From assembly GCA_002342415.1 (NCBI GenBank), contig DDPY01000028.1, forward strand, positions 2,054 through 28,264: a stretch of DNA of 26,211 nt, given 5' to 3'. The DNA is from Prevotella sp. UBA2456 (GTDB lineage Bacteria; Bacteroidota; Bacteroidia; Bacteroidales; Bacteroidaceae). Of this stretch, positions 14,632 to 24,700 are shown one piece after another (positions within the stretch are counted from its first letter, which is position 1; every line of letters begins with the position of its first letter). The notes under the pieces are model-generated. The model ran no database searches, was not told the DNA's origin, and saw only the letters and a program-made list of their open reading frames with translations. The position numbers and the translations under genes are program-made.

Positions 14632-15984
14632 ATGTTTGAGAATTTAAGTGACAGACTTGAACGGTCGTTCAAGATACTGAAAGGTGAAGGAAAAATCACC
14701 GAGATCAATGTAGCGGAGACACTGAAAGATGTGCGTAAGGCCCTGTTGGATGCCGATGTGAACTACAAGGTAGCCAAGACATTCACTGACACCGTGAAGC
14801 AGAAGGCTTTAGGTATGAATGTGCTGACGGCTATCAAGCCCAGTCAGCTGATGGTGAAGATTGTTCACGACGAGCTGGCCGAGCTGATGGGCGGCAAGGC
14901 TGTAGAGCTGAAACTGGAGGGCCATCCGGCCATCGTGCTGATGTCGGGTCTGCAAGGTTCGGGTAAGACCACCTTCTCTGGTAAGCTTGCCAAGATGCTG
15001 AAAGATCGTCAGCACAAGAGTCCGTTGCTGGTGGCCTGCGATGTCTACCGTCCTGCTGCTATCCAGCAGCTGCACGTGGTGGGCGAGTCGGTAGGTGTTC
15101 CAGTCTATAGCGAGCCTGACAACAAAAATGTGGTCGAGATTGCCCAGCATGCTATTCGTGAGGCCAAGGCCAAGAACAATAATGTAGTCATCATCGATAC
15201 TGCCGGTCGTCTGGCCGTCGATGAGGAGATGATGAACGAGATTGCAACCCTGAAGGAGGCTATTCAGCCCGACGAGACACTCTTCGTGGTCGACTCAATG
15301 ACGGGTCAGGATGCAGTCAACACCGCCAAGGAGTTCAACGACCGCCTCGACTTCGACGGTGTGGTGCTGACCAAGTTGGATGGTGACACCCGTGGCGGTG
15401 CTGCCCTGTCGATACGCACTGTCGTCACCAAGCCTATCAAGTTTGTGGGTACGGGCGAGAAGATGGAGGCTATCGATGTGTTCCATCCTGAGCGTATGGC
15501 CGACCGTATTCTGGGTATGGGCGATGTGGTGTCGCTCGTGGAACGTGCCCAGATGCAGTTCGACGAAGAGGAAGCCAAGCGCTTAGAGAAGAAGATTCGC
15601 AAGAACAAGTTCGACTTCGACGACTTCATGGGTCAGATACAGCAGATCAAGAAGATGGGTAACATCAAGGACTTGGCATCGATGATTCCTGGTGTGGGCA
15701 AGGCCATTAAGGACGTAGACATCGACGACAATGCCTTCAAGTCTATTGAGGCCATTATCCAGTCGATGACCCCCAAGGAGCGTGCCAACCCTGACATCAT
15801 CAATCAGAGCCGTCGTCTGCGTATAGCTAAGGGCTCAGGAACCAAGATAGAAGAAGTGAACCGCCTGATGAAGCAGTTCGACCAGACGCGCAAGGTGATG
15901 AAAATGGTCAGCGGAATGGGCAGTTCGAAGATGGCCCAGATGGCAGCAGCCATGAAGATGAAAGGCGGCATGCCTAAGTTCTAA
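14632..15984 (+). CDS. ffh: Signal recognition particle protein Ffh
   Basis: This 450-residue GTPase binds SRP RNA and signal sequences and delivers ribosomes to the FtsY receptor at the membrane. The N domain (residues 1-~90) is followed by the G domain: GLQGSGKTTFSGKLAK (P-loop, K112), DVYRPAA, DTAGRLAVDEEMM, TKLDGDTRGGA. The M domain (~300-450) carries IRKNKFDFDDFMGQIQQIKKMG and a Met-rich C-terminus (MKMVSGMGSSKMAQMAAAMKMKGG) that forms the signal-sequence groove and RNA-binding face. Length is normal. It has its own promoter and lies 25 bases upstream of folD. Confidence 0.97.
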   Translation: MFENLSDRLERSFKILKGEGKITEINVAETLKDVRKALLDADVNYKVAKTFTDTVKQKALGMNVLTAIKPSQLMVKIVHDELAELMGGKAVELKLEGHPAIVLMSGLQGSGKTTFSGKLAKMLKDRQHKSPLLVACDVYRPAAIQQLHVVGESVGVPVYSEPDNKNVVEIAQHAIREAKAKNNNVVIIDTAGRLAVDEEMMNEIATLKEAIQPDETLFVVDSMTGQDAVNTAKEFNDRLDFDGVVLTKLDGDTRGGAALSIRTVVTKPIKFVGTGEKMEAIDVFHPERMADRILGMGDVVSLVERAQMQFDEEEAKRLEKKIRKNKFDFDDFMGQIQQIKKMGNIKDLASMIPGVGKAIKDVDIDDNAFKSIEAIIQSMTPKERANPDIINQSRRLRIAKGSGTKIEEVNRLMKQFDQTRKVMKMVSGMGSSKMAQMAAAMKMKGGMPKF

Positions 15985-16009
15985 ATGAAGACAGAAAAAG
16001 AGAGGTAAT

Positions 16010-16891
16010 ATGTATCAGTTGATTGACGGAAAAGCAACCGCGACTCAGATCAAGGCTGAGATTGCAGAAGAGGTAAAGCAGATAGTAGCGGCAGGAGGCA
16101 AGCAGCCTCATTTGGCTGCCGTGTTGGTGGGGCATGATGGTGGTTCGGAGACCTATGTGAAGAACAAGGTGCTGGCGTGTGAGGCCTGCGGCTTCAAGTC
16201 GACTTTGATTCGCTATGAAGACAATATTACGGAGGAAGAGCTGCTCGACTGCGTAGATAAGTTGAACAAGGATGAGGACGTCGACGGATTCATCGTGCAG
16301 CTGCCCCTGCCCAAGCATATCGACGAGCAGAAGATTATCGAGGCTATCGACTATCGCAAGGATGTCGATGGATTCCATCCTATCAACGTCGGGCGCATGG
16401 CCATCGGACTTCCTTGTTTCATCTCGGCCACCCCACTGGGTATCATCACCCTGCTGAAGCGTTATGACATCGAGACCTCGGGCAAGAAGTGTGTCATCCT
16501 CGGTCGCTCCAACATCGTAGGCAAGCCTATGGCTCAACTGATGATGCAAAAGCAGTATGGCGATGCCACCGTCACCGTGTGCCATTCGCGCTCGAAGACC
16601 CTGAAGGAGGAGTGTCGCGAGGCCGACATCATTATTGCCGCCATCGGTCAGCCCGACTTTGTGACTGCCGATATGGTGAAGCCTGGAGCTGTCATTATTG
16701 ATGTGGGCACAACCCGAGTGCCTGATGCCTCGCGCAAGAGTGGTTTCCGACTGAACGGCGATGTCAAGTTCGATGAGGTAGCCCCCTTGTGTAGCTTTAT
16801 TACTCCCGTGCCTGGCGGGGTAGGTCCTATGACTATCTGCTCGCTGATGAAGAATACATTGGCAGCTGGTAAGCGCGAATATTATAAGTAA
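16010..16891 (+). CDS. folD: Methylene-THF dehydrogenase / methenyl-THF cyclohydrolase
   Basis: This 293-residue bifunctional cytosolic enzyme interconverts 5,10-methylene-THF and 10-formyl-THF. Family signatures are visible: ETYVKNK (catalytic Tyr and Lys), VQLPLPKHID, KDVDGFHPINVG, the NADP-binding GRSNIVGKPMA and the C-terminal PVPGGVGPMTICSLMKNT. The start at ATG 16010 is supported by AGAGG at 16001-16005, one of the few Shine-Dalgarno-like sites in the window. It follows ffh by 25 bases. Together with the cyclo-ligase domain encoded at 13333-14463 it places two folate one-carbon functions in one neighbourhood. Confidence 0.97.
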   Translation: MYQLIDGKATATQIKAEIAEEVKQIVAAGGKQPHLAAVLVGHDGGSETYVKNKVLACEACGFKSTLIRYEDNITEEELLDCVDKLNKDEDVDGFIVQLPLPKHIDEQKIIEAIDYRKDVDGFHPINVGRMAIGLPCFISATPLGIITLLKRYDIETSGKKCVILGRSNIVGKPMAQLMMQKQYGDATVTVCHSRSKTLKEECREADIIIAAIGQPDFVTADMVKPGAVIIDVGTTRVPDASRKSGFRLNGDVKFDEVAPLCSFITPVPGGVGPMTICSLMKNTLAAGKREYYK

Positions 16892-16894
16892 AAC

Positions 16895-17092
16895 GTGAAG
16901 AGTAAAGATGTAGCTACTGCTCAACACCTTTATGAGCAGGGCAATGCCTACAGGAAGCAGAGTCAGTGGCACGAGGCCATCAACTGCTATATCCAAGCAA
17001 TAGAGCTTGACCCCGACAGCCCTGCTGTCGAGGCCAAGCATATGCTTGACGACATCATGGCATTCTACTGCAAAGATATGTACAATCCCTGA
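16895..17092 (+). CDS. Small single-TPR protein
   Basis: This 65-residue open frame starts with GTG three bases after the folD stop, so it is probably translated by coupling. Residues ~7-42 form one recognisable tetratricopeptide repeat (LYEQGNAYRKQSQWHEAINCYIQAIELDPDSP) plus a capping helix. There are no cysteines in the repeat, no signal peptide and no catalytic motif. It probably binds a protein partner. Its position after folD suggests cotranscription, but the role is unknown. Confidence 0.7.
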   Translation: MKSKDVATAQHLYEQGNAYRKQSQWHEAINCYIQAIELDPDSPAVEAKHMLDDIMAFYCKDMYNP

Positions 17093-17120
17093 GCGTTATC
17101 ATTCCCTCATTTCTCATTTC

Positions 17121-17610
17121 TCAAGAAACTCCTACCCTCCTACCATCACAGGGCTGAAACGCCGATGTACAAAGGGATTGAGCGATGGTAGGTGTTGTTG
17201 CAACTCCTACCATACTCCTACCATACCCCTACTATGTCTGTGGAATGTTTATTTTAAAAGGAAGTAAATATATTTCGCGCGGTGTGTCTGATTTTCTGCT
17301 GTAGTGTGAAAAAGGAAGGCGATGAGGGCGTTTTTACTGGCAGGCCTGCCAGTAAATTTTCTCTGCCCAGAGAAATATTTTTTCCTTTAATGGTAGCATA
17401 TTTTATCCTTAATGGTAGCAGGTGCGGAAACTGATAGGAATTTATGTTTTGTCGGGATATTTCAATTGCTGCAAAATTATTCAGAAGCAGTTTGTGTAGC
17501 AGGAGTATGGTAGGGGTATGGTAGGAGTTGCAACAACACCTACCATCGCTCAATCCCTTTGTACATCGGCGTTTCAGCCCTGTGATGGTAGGAGGGTAGG
17601 AGTTTTTTGA
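17121..17610. repeat. REPIN-like inverted repeat, ~114-bp arms
   Basis: The arms at 17121-17234 and 17497-17610 are near-perfect reverse complements (a few mismatches by eye), separated by 262 bases. Each arm itself contains an inner inverted repeat: CCTACCATC (17139-17147) and GATGGTAGG (17184-17192) in the left arm, plus 11-base units of the form ACTCCTACCAT. Two hairpin-forming elements in head-to-head orientation is the structure of a REPIN or MITE. The centre contains a 24-bp perfect palindrome at 17333-17356 (half-site TTTACTGGCAGG) and an 8-bp stem TTTCTCTG / CAGAGAAA at 17358-17375. No transposase gene is present. Confidence 0.8.
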
Positions 17611-17708
17611 AGTTCTCGCATGGCGAGTGTGGCTTCGCAATGAGAGTTCTTTGACCTAAAGGTACAAAGCGAGCGGAGCTCGTGGGAAAGTTGATAGTTG
17701 GCAGTTCT

Positions 17709-17849
17709 CGTTGCTGACGAGATTCGTTGAGGACGAGGTTACGGCTCGTTGAGGATGAGGTTACGCCTCGTTGAGGACGAGATTACGCCTCGTTGGGGAC
17801 GAGATTACGTCTCGTTGACGACGGCATTACGGCTCGTTGAGGTCAGCCC
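17709..17849. repeat. 22-bp tandem repeat, about five copies
   Basis: Units begin at 17725, 17747, 17769, 17791 and 17813, with partial copies at 17709 and 17835. The consensus starts CGTTGAGGACGAG and ends TTACGnCT, exactly 22 bases each with no spacers. It is a minisatellite, not a CRISPR. From 17850 to the promoter at 17996 I see no feature. Confidence 0.85.
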
Positions 17850-17995
17850 TTTTTCCGTGCCTGCAAGGGTGAGGTACCTGGGAAACCACCCCTCAAAGTA
17901 AACAAAACAGCGTAAAAAACCAAAGAAAGTTCAGGAATTTAATGCGCCTGCAACATTTTTCTATGAAATCATGCGGTCAAGTCGATAATTTTGCT

Positions 17996-18003
17996 TATAT
18001 TTG
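17996..18003 (+). promoter_or_regulatory. -7 promoter element before the structured leader
   Basis: TATATTTG fits TAnnTTTG. No clear TTTG is found at -33. A transcript from here would begin near 18008 and include the whole structured region before the PLD-helicase gene. Confidence 0.5.
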
Positions 18004-18371
18004 CATCCACTACAGCCAATCGTCGTAAACGACGCATGCCACACAACATGCCCTCAGACCAAGGTCAGAGTGTGGCATTACAATCCCTGAGCGCAGGGTG
18101 GCAGTAGGATTTTCGTTGGAAATTAACATAGCGATTGTGCTATTCGGTGATGTCCCTGAACCTAGGAAATTCAATCGACACTCACACGACGAAGAAGTAC
18201 CATCTCTACGCTGACAGCGTGGACTGGACTTATTTCGTGTGAATGGGTTTTCCTAGGACCTTGGGACATCGATAAGGGCGGTTTCACGCTTTTTTCGTGT
18301 CCTGAGGTTCTACGTTGAGAACCCATTATCATCCGAACAAGTCCTTTCGCTCCTAAGACTATAGCGTAGAT
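18004..18371 (+). ncRNA. Structured leader RNA upstream of the defence module
   Basis: This gene-free ~360 bases contains many well-formed stems. They are CGTCG/CGACG (18021-18034), ATGCCACAC/GTGTGGCAT (18036-18044 with 18070-18078), CCCTG/CAGGG (18085-18098), ATAGC/GCTAT (18128-18143) and GGTTCT/AGAACC (18306-18323). The main one is a rod of about 122 bases (18149-18270) built from GATGTCCC/GGGACATC, CCTAGGAAA/TTTCCTAGG, TCACACGA/TCGTGTGA and an apical hairpin TCTACGCT-GAC-AGCGTGGA. The 5' arm of that apical hairpin (18205-18212) is also an exact 8-base complement of AGCGTAGA at 18363-18370, next to the ATG at 18372. It may be a cis-acting leader or a separate small RNA. I do not recognise a known family; a 6S-like RNA is one alternative. 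Confidence 0.55.
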
Positions 18372-21300
18372 ATGGCAGACATACCTATTTCGAACCGTTT
18401 CTTTACTAACAGAGACGGTAATACTTTGATGAACGAGTTTGAGGGGATTCTGAGCAATAACCCTCAAGTGAAGAATCTGGATGCAGTAGTGGGCTTCCTC
18501 CGTGCATCAGGCTATTTCACCTTGCGTCCTTTTCTCGACAATATCAATAAGGTACGCATACTGATTGGCATTGATGTGGATAAATACATCGCCCGTGCCC
18601 ATCAGAAGGGTGAACTCTTCTTTGGTGCTGAGGATGAGGTGAAAGAAGATTGCCTCCGTCAGCTGAAAGAGGACATCGAGCATTCGCAATACTCCAAGCG
18701 GGTAGAGGATGGCATGTTGCAGATGTTGCAGGACATGATAGATGGCAAATTGGAGTTGCGAGCCCATCCCTCTAAGAAGATACATGCCAAGTTCTATATT
18801 CTCTATCCAGACAATTTCAATCAGCACACCTTTGGGGCAGCCATCACAGGCAGTAGTAATCTGAGTGGCAACGGACTGGGAATAGGCGATGACAAGCAGT
18901 ATGAGTTTAATGTAAAGCTGACCCAGTATGAAGACGTAGCTTTTGCCAAACACGAGTTTGAATTGCTATGGGAAGAGGCTAAAGGTGTTCCCATCAATGC
19001 TGAGGACTATCAGGAAACACTCGACAAGACCTATCTGAAAGGCGACGTCACGCCCTACGAACTCTACATCAAGATGTTGATGGAGTATTTCTCCGATCGT
19101 GTCTTAGCCATTGACCAAGACGATCCTTTCGATATGCCTGACGGCTATACCAAGTACGACTATCAGGCAGATGCCGTCATAGAGGGCTATCAGAAGCTCA
19201 TCCGTTATGACGGTTTCTTCCTGGCAGATGTGGTGGGTCTTGGCAAAACGGTGATTGCCACCATGATAGCTAAGAAATTCCTGATAGAGAATGGCCCTGA
19301 GCACACCAAGATATTAGTGGTCTATCCACCTGCCGTTGAACAGAACTGGAAGACCACATTCAAAGACTTTGGTATCGACAAATATACACGCTTCGTGAGC
19401 AACGGCAGTTTAAGCAAAGTACTCGATGAGGACAACTACGACTATTGGAATGCTGAGGAATATGACTTGGTACTGGTGGACGAGGCTCACAAGTTCCGTA
19501 ATCATACTACTGGTGCTTTCCAGCAGTTACAGGAAATCTGCAAGATGCCAAGATTAGAGACGGGCTATATTCCAGGCTATAAGAAAAAGGTGATGCTGAT
19601 TTCTGCCACCCCTATGAACAACACCCCTGCTGACATCTATTACCAGATACTGATGTTTCAGGACCCACGCCATTGCACCATTGATGGTGTGCCCAATCTG
19701 ACGGCATTCTTTTCCCCACTGGTGGTTGAATTCAGAAAGTTCCGCAAGCAGGAGAATTTCGATGTCAAGCAGTTCAAGAAGTTGGCTGAGCGTGTGCGCG
19801 ACAGAGTCATCAAGCCCTTGACCGTTCGCCGTACGAGAACAGATATCGAAGGTGTAGCCCGTTATCGTCAGGATATTAGCGGATTCCCCAAGGTGGCAAA
19901 TCCCATCAAGAAGGAATATGAACTGAACGACCACTTAGCGAGACTTTTCAAAGAGGCGATGAAGATACTTGATAAGGATTTGACTTACGCCCGCTATCAG
20001 GCCATTGCCTATCTGAAACCGGAAGCCTCCAACGGACTTTATGACAATGCCGAAGTCATCAGCCGCAGTTTGGCAGGCATCCGTAAGAATGGACTGGTGA
20101 AGCGACTGGAGAGCAGCTTTTATGCTTTCCGCAAGTCATTGGAGAACTTCCGACAGGCTAATGAAAACATGCTGACCATGTGGGAGAACGATAAGATATT
20201 CATAGCTCCAGACATGGACATCAACCAACTCTATGCCCTTGGCTATACGGACGACGAGATAGAGGAAAAGCTGAACGAGAAGGCAGAGGTGAATCCCAAG
20301 AATGCCGTCTTTAGGCGTGATGACTTCCAGCCAGAGTATATTGACATGTTGCACAAAGACCAGCAGTTGCTCGACGAAATGTGGTTGGAGTGGGAATATA
20401 TCTCAGACGATGACGACTCGAAGTTTGCCAAGTTTGACGACCTGCTGAAGAACGAGCTCTTTAAAAAAGAGCACAATCCAGAGGGAAAGATCGTGGTGTT
20501 CTCTGAGTCTGTGGATACCGTTGACTATCTGGCTCGCCGCATAGGGCGCAAGGATGTGCTGGTGATTTCTTCGCAGAATCGCAGTCAGCTGTTTAAGACT
20601 ATCCGTGAGAATTTTGATGCCAACTGGAAACAGAAGAAGAACGACTATAACATCATCCTCACCACCGATGTGCTGGCAGAGGGTGTTAACCTGCATCGTT
20701 CGAATATCATCATCAATTACGACACCCCTTGGAACAGCACTCGACTGATGCAGCGCATAGGTCGTGTAAATCGTATCGGTTCTACGGCAGGTATTATCTA
20801 TAACTATGTGTTCTACCCCTCAGAGCAGGGCAACAAGGAAATCAAACTCAATCAGATAGCCTTGAGTAAGATTCAGACCTTCCACACTACGTTTGGCGAA
20901 GACAATCAAATATACTCGACAGACGAAATCATTGACCGCGACCTTGATAAACTCTTCCAAGAGGGAATTAAGAAAGAGCAGGAAGACCGCAACCTGGAAT
21001 TGCCTTTCTATGAAGAACTGCGTGCACTCTATCAGCAGAACCGCAAGGAGTATCAGCGCATAGAGCGCATATCGCTTCGCAGCAGAACGGGCAGAGAACC
21101 ACGCGAGGTAGAGGGTGTAACGCTGTCTGGTGACACGATGGTATTCCTCAAAACCAACTTCCGCAAGGTATTCTATCTGGTGAATGATGAAAAAGCACGG
21201 GAGTTGTCTGTGCTTGATGCTCTGAAATACTTCAAGGCTGAAAGAGAGGAAAAGGCCGTTGCTCGACTGCCACAACACCATGAACATGTGGAGAAAGCGC

Positions 21301-21689
21301 TGAATGCTTTCCGCACTGCCAAGGAGGAGGAACTGCACGACGAGGAGTCGAACCAAAGTCAGCGCAGCAATCTGGGTGCTCAGGTTACGACAGCTGTCAG
21401 CCTCATCAACAGTATGATACCTCACATAGAGGATGGCGACACCCGTTTGAAACTGGTTCAGCTAAAGGAACTGACAGAGCGAGGCACCATTACCTATATT
21501 GCCAAACGCTTGCAGCGTATTCAGAAAGACTTGATGCGACAGGGCACCAGCAGAGCCAAGATGACTTTTGATGAAGCCCTGAAACAAGTGCTCCAAATGG
21601 CAGACAAATATGCTGCCTACTATCGTGAAACACAAAGGGCAGAAGAGGAATCGGAAGCCACCATCATATTATCAGAATCATTCCAATAA
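18372..21689 (+). CDS. PLD-nuclease / SNF2-helicase fusion, putative anti-phage protein
   Basis: This 1105-residue protein joins an N-terminal phospholipase D-like nuclease domain (residues ~1-210) to a superfamily 2 helicase. One HKD-type motif is visible, HAKFYILYP (H138, K140) with GSSNLSG (160-166). The helicase has VGLGKT (K292), DEAH (370-373), LISATPMNN, a middle region rich in charged residues, VVFSESVDTVDYLARR, LTTDVLAEGVNLHRS and QRIGRVNRIGS. A long C-terminal extension is helical. A single HKD motif implies dimerisation for cleavage. It probably moves along or unwinds DNA and cuts it when the partner methylase has not marked it. The next gene starts 12 bases downstream, so they form an operon. 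A long structured leader precedes it. Confidence 0.85.
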   Translation: MADIPISNRFFTNRDGNTLMNEFEGILSNNPQVKNLDAVVGFLRASGYFTLRPFLDNINKVRILIGIDVDKYIARAHQKGELFFGAEDEVKEDCLRQLKEDIEHSQYSKRVEDGMLQMLQDMIDGKLELRAHPSKKIHAKFYILYPDNFNQHTFGAAITGSSNLSGNGLGIGDDKQYEFNVKLTQYEDVAFAKHEFELLWEEAKGVPINAEDYQETLDKTYLKGDVTPYELYIKMLMEYFSDRVLAIDQDDPFDMPDGYTKYDYQADAVIEGYQKLIRYDGFFLADVVGLGKTVIATMIAKKFLIENGPEHTKILVVYPPAVEQNWKTTFKDFGIDKYTRFVSNGSLSKVLDEDNYDYWNAEEYDLVLVDEAHKFRNHTTGAFQQLQEICKMPRLETGYIPGYKKKVMLISATPMNNTPADIYYQILMFQDPRHCTIDGVPNLTAFFSPLVVEFRKFRKQENFDVKQFKKLAERVRDRVIKPLTVRRTRTDIEGVARYRQDISGFPKVANPIKKEYELNDHLARLFKEAMKILDKDLTYARYQAIAYLKPEASNGLYDNAEVISRSLAGIRKNGLVKRLESSFYAFRKSLENFRQANENMLTMWENDKIFIAPDMDINQLYALGYTDDEIEEKLNEKAEVNPKNAVFRRDDFQPEYIDMLHKDQQLLDEMWLEWEYISDDDDSKFAKFDDLLKNELFKKEHNPEGKIVVFSESVDTVDYLARRIGRKDVLVISSQNRSQLFKTIRENFDANWKQKKNDYNIILTTDVLAEGVNLHRSNIIINYDTPWNSTRLMQRIGRVNRIGSTAGIIYNYVFYPSEQGNKEIKLNQIALSKIQTFHTTFGEDNQIYSTDEIIDRDLDKLFQEGIKKEQEDRNLELPFYEELRALYQQNRKEYQRIERISLRSRTGREPREVEGVTLSGDTMVFLKTNFRKVFYLVNDEKARELSVLDALKYFKAEREEKAVARLPQHHEHVEKALNAFRTAKEEELHDEESNQSQRSNLGAQVTTAVSLINSMIPHIEDGDTRLKLVQLKELTERGTITYIAKRLQRIQKDLMRQGTSRAKMTFDEALKQVLQMADKYAAYYRETQRAEEESEATIILSESFQ

Positions 21690-21701
21690 CAGATAAGAAC
21701 T

Positions 21702-24700
21702 ATGGACTACAGACCTATTATCGAATCAAAATACAATCGTGAGAATTGGCAACGCCTGTTGCACGACATCTTTAATGGCAAGGAAAAGTTTTGGAACACG
21801 CCTTCTGTCGTTCCTACTAACAGCCTGTTTGCCAAGCAAGCCCTATGGTTGGGTACCATCACGCTCAGCGACGGACAGACCATCAGCATTTATGAAGTAG
21901 AGTTGGCAGACAGTGTGGATATAGAACGCAACCGCAGGGGCATTCGTGATATGCTGCTCACTGCCTGGCGTAGCAACGGCAATGCAGGAGCCTTTATGTT
22001 CTGCTATCGCAAGCACGAGAGTGTGCTTCGCTTTTCGTATGTTAGCGAGGCATGGGCATTTGCTGAGGATGGGACGTATCAGAAAGAATCGACAGATACC
22101 AAACGCTTCACCTATCTGCTTGGCGAAGGCCACAGAAGCCGTACAGCCATTCAGCAGTTCGAGAAACTGCGTGACAGCAGTCTCTCGCTGAAAGACCTGA
22201 CCAAAGCATTCTCCGTAGATGCCGTCAGCGACATGTTCTTCAAAGGCTATAAGCAGCAATACGAAGACATCATTTTCTATGTGACTGGCAAGCGAATGGT
22301 GAAGGTGGCTAACAAATGGGAAGAGCGACAGGAGGGCAAGCCCAATGCATTCATCATGCAGCAGTTTGCCCATTTTCCCAATCCAGAGAAAGCCATTCGT
22401 GACTATGTGAAGAAACTGATGGGTCGTTTGGTTTTCCTCCAATTCCTACAGAAGAAAGGTTGGTTAGGTGTACCTGTTAATAAAGAGTGGGGTAGTGGTG
22501 ACTCTGAATTTATCCAAACCCTGTTTGCTGAGTGTAAAGACAAAGACCACTTTATTGACCATGAATTGGAGTCGCTTTTCAATGACCTGAATAATGAGGA
22601 ACGAAAGGAACTCACAAAATATCGTACGCCTTATTTGAATGGAGGTTTGTTCGAACGTGACGCCTCTGACGAAACGGAGTTCCCTTTACCTGCTAAGTAC
22701 ATGCAGTCATTGCTCAATTTCTTTGCCTCCTACAACTTCACCATCGACGAAAACGATCCTGACGATGCCGAGGTTGGCGTTGACCCAGAAATGCTGGGTC
22801 GTATCTTCGAGAACCTGCTGGAAGACAACAAGGACAAGGGAGCCTTCTACACGCCCAAGGAAATCGTCAGCTATATGTGTCGCGAGAGCCTGATTGCCTA
22901 TCTCCAGACAGACATCGAGGACGAAGCCACCAAGGAAGCTATTCGCCAGTTTGTGACTACGCACCAACTGCAAGAGCATCTTCCTGATAATATAGATCAA
23001 CGTCTCAAGGATGTCAAAATCTGCGACCCAGCCATCGGCTCAGGAGCTTTCCCTATGGGCTTGCTAAAAGAACTCTTTCAATGTCGCACTGCCCTCGAAG
23101 GCATCGATCAAAGCAAAGCCGCTGAAATCAAGAAGCACATCATCCAGCAGAACATCTATGGCGTAGATATCGAACGTGGAGCCGTTGACATCGCCCGCCT
23201 CCGCTTCTGGCTCTCCCTCATTGTCGATGAAGAGACCCCACAGGCATTGCCCAACCTCGACTTCAAGATTATGCAGGGTAACTCGTTGTTAGAGAATTAT
23301 GAAGGAGTAGATCTCAGTGAAATTATGCAGTCTGGAAGTGGTGAAGGACAACTACTGTTTGCTGATGAATTTGGACTAAATAAAGCACTCGTACAGGAGC
23401 ATATTTGGCATTACTATGATGTGACAGACCACGCAGAGAAAGAGAGACTAAGTTATCTGATTGATGAAGCAATAAAGAATATCATTATAGCAAACAACTC
23501 TTCCATCAAAAGTAAGATACAACATATCAGCATTCGTAATAACCAAGATTTCTTTTTGTGGCACTTGTTTTTTGCAGAGGTGTTCGACAAAGGTGGCTTT
23601 GATGTTGTAATAGGAAATCCCCCATACGTAAGTGCACCTGCTCAAATCGCCAACCCTATCTTAGCAAAGCAAAGAGAAAGAATTGTAAAATGTAAGAAAT
23701 ATGAGACCCTAAACGAAAAATGGGACTTATATGTGCCTTTTATGGAACTGGGAATGAAATTGCTTGCTCCAAACGGGGCATTTGCCATGATAGTTCCATA
23801 TCCACTAACAAACCAAAAATATGGGAAGAAACTCAGAAAGTTTATTTGCGAAAAGAAAAGGATGATAGAAATTGCGGACGTTAGCGAGATAAAGGTATTT
23901 GATAGTGCAACGGTCAGCAACTGCATCCCTTTTATAATCAATTCTACTCCTAATAATGATATTCGTATTTCACATGCAGATAAGCAACTCAATATTAAGG
24001 TAGATTATAATAAGCCAACAGAGGATATTATTCAAGATGAGAAATCTTTTGTCTGGAATCTGACACAAGAAACTCGAAAAGGGTGTCGTTTCCCAAGTAT
24101 GCATGTCTTGGGAGACTTCTGCTACATTAGTAAAGGAATGGTCTTGAATGCCGATGAGAAAACTGCGAAAGGTGAATTTACTAAAGATGAATTGATTAGC
24201 GAATACAAAGACACTACCCATAGTAGGGAATATATAGAAGCCAAAGATATAGATAAATTTGTAGTAAAACGTGTTAGATATTTGGAATGGAACACAGAAA
24301 GATGCCCAAACCTATTAAGTAGGCCTACTTTTAGAGAACTATATGATTGTCCTAAGCTTATGTTCAATCGTCTTGGCGAACTAAAGGTGTATCTTGATGA
24401 TGATACACATTTTTTGCATAGTGATTCCATGTTCAGTGCTGTTCTATGGAAAGACCTGCATCATGTGACAAATAAGAGTATCACATCAAGTATAACAAAG
24501 TTCTGCAATAACCAGCACAGATACGACTTGGAAGACTTCTCAAAACAAGTTAATTTGTTCTATTTGTTAGGCATACTTAATTCTAAAATGGCAGGTATCT
24601 TATTGACAGACCAGCGTGGCGGTGATTACCACATTTATCCTGAACATATTCGCAATATTCCTATTCCCATTGCACCTAATGAAATGCAAAATAAGATAGG

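Noticed and set aside
17254..17640. 128-residue frame on the minus strand in the repeat region
   Set aside because: Its N-terminal part is one arm of the inverted repeat, and the same peptide is read from the opposite arm at 17007-17267; no independent support for a gene.
17709..17849. CRISPR array
   Set aside because: The 22-bp units are contiguous with no spacers and there are no cas genes.
18306..18323. tRNA T-arm-like GGTTC hairpin
   Set aside because: No acceptor stem, D-arm or anticodon arm can be placed around it.
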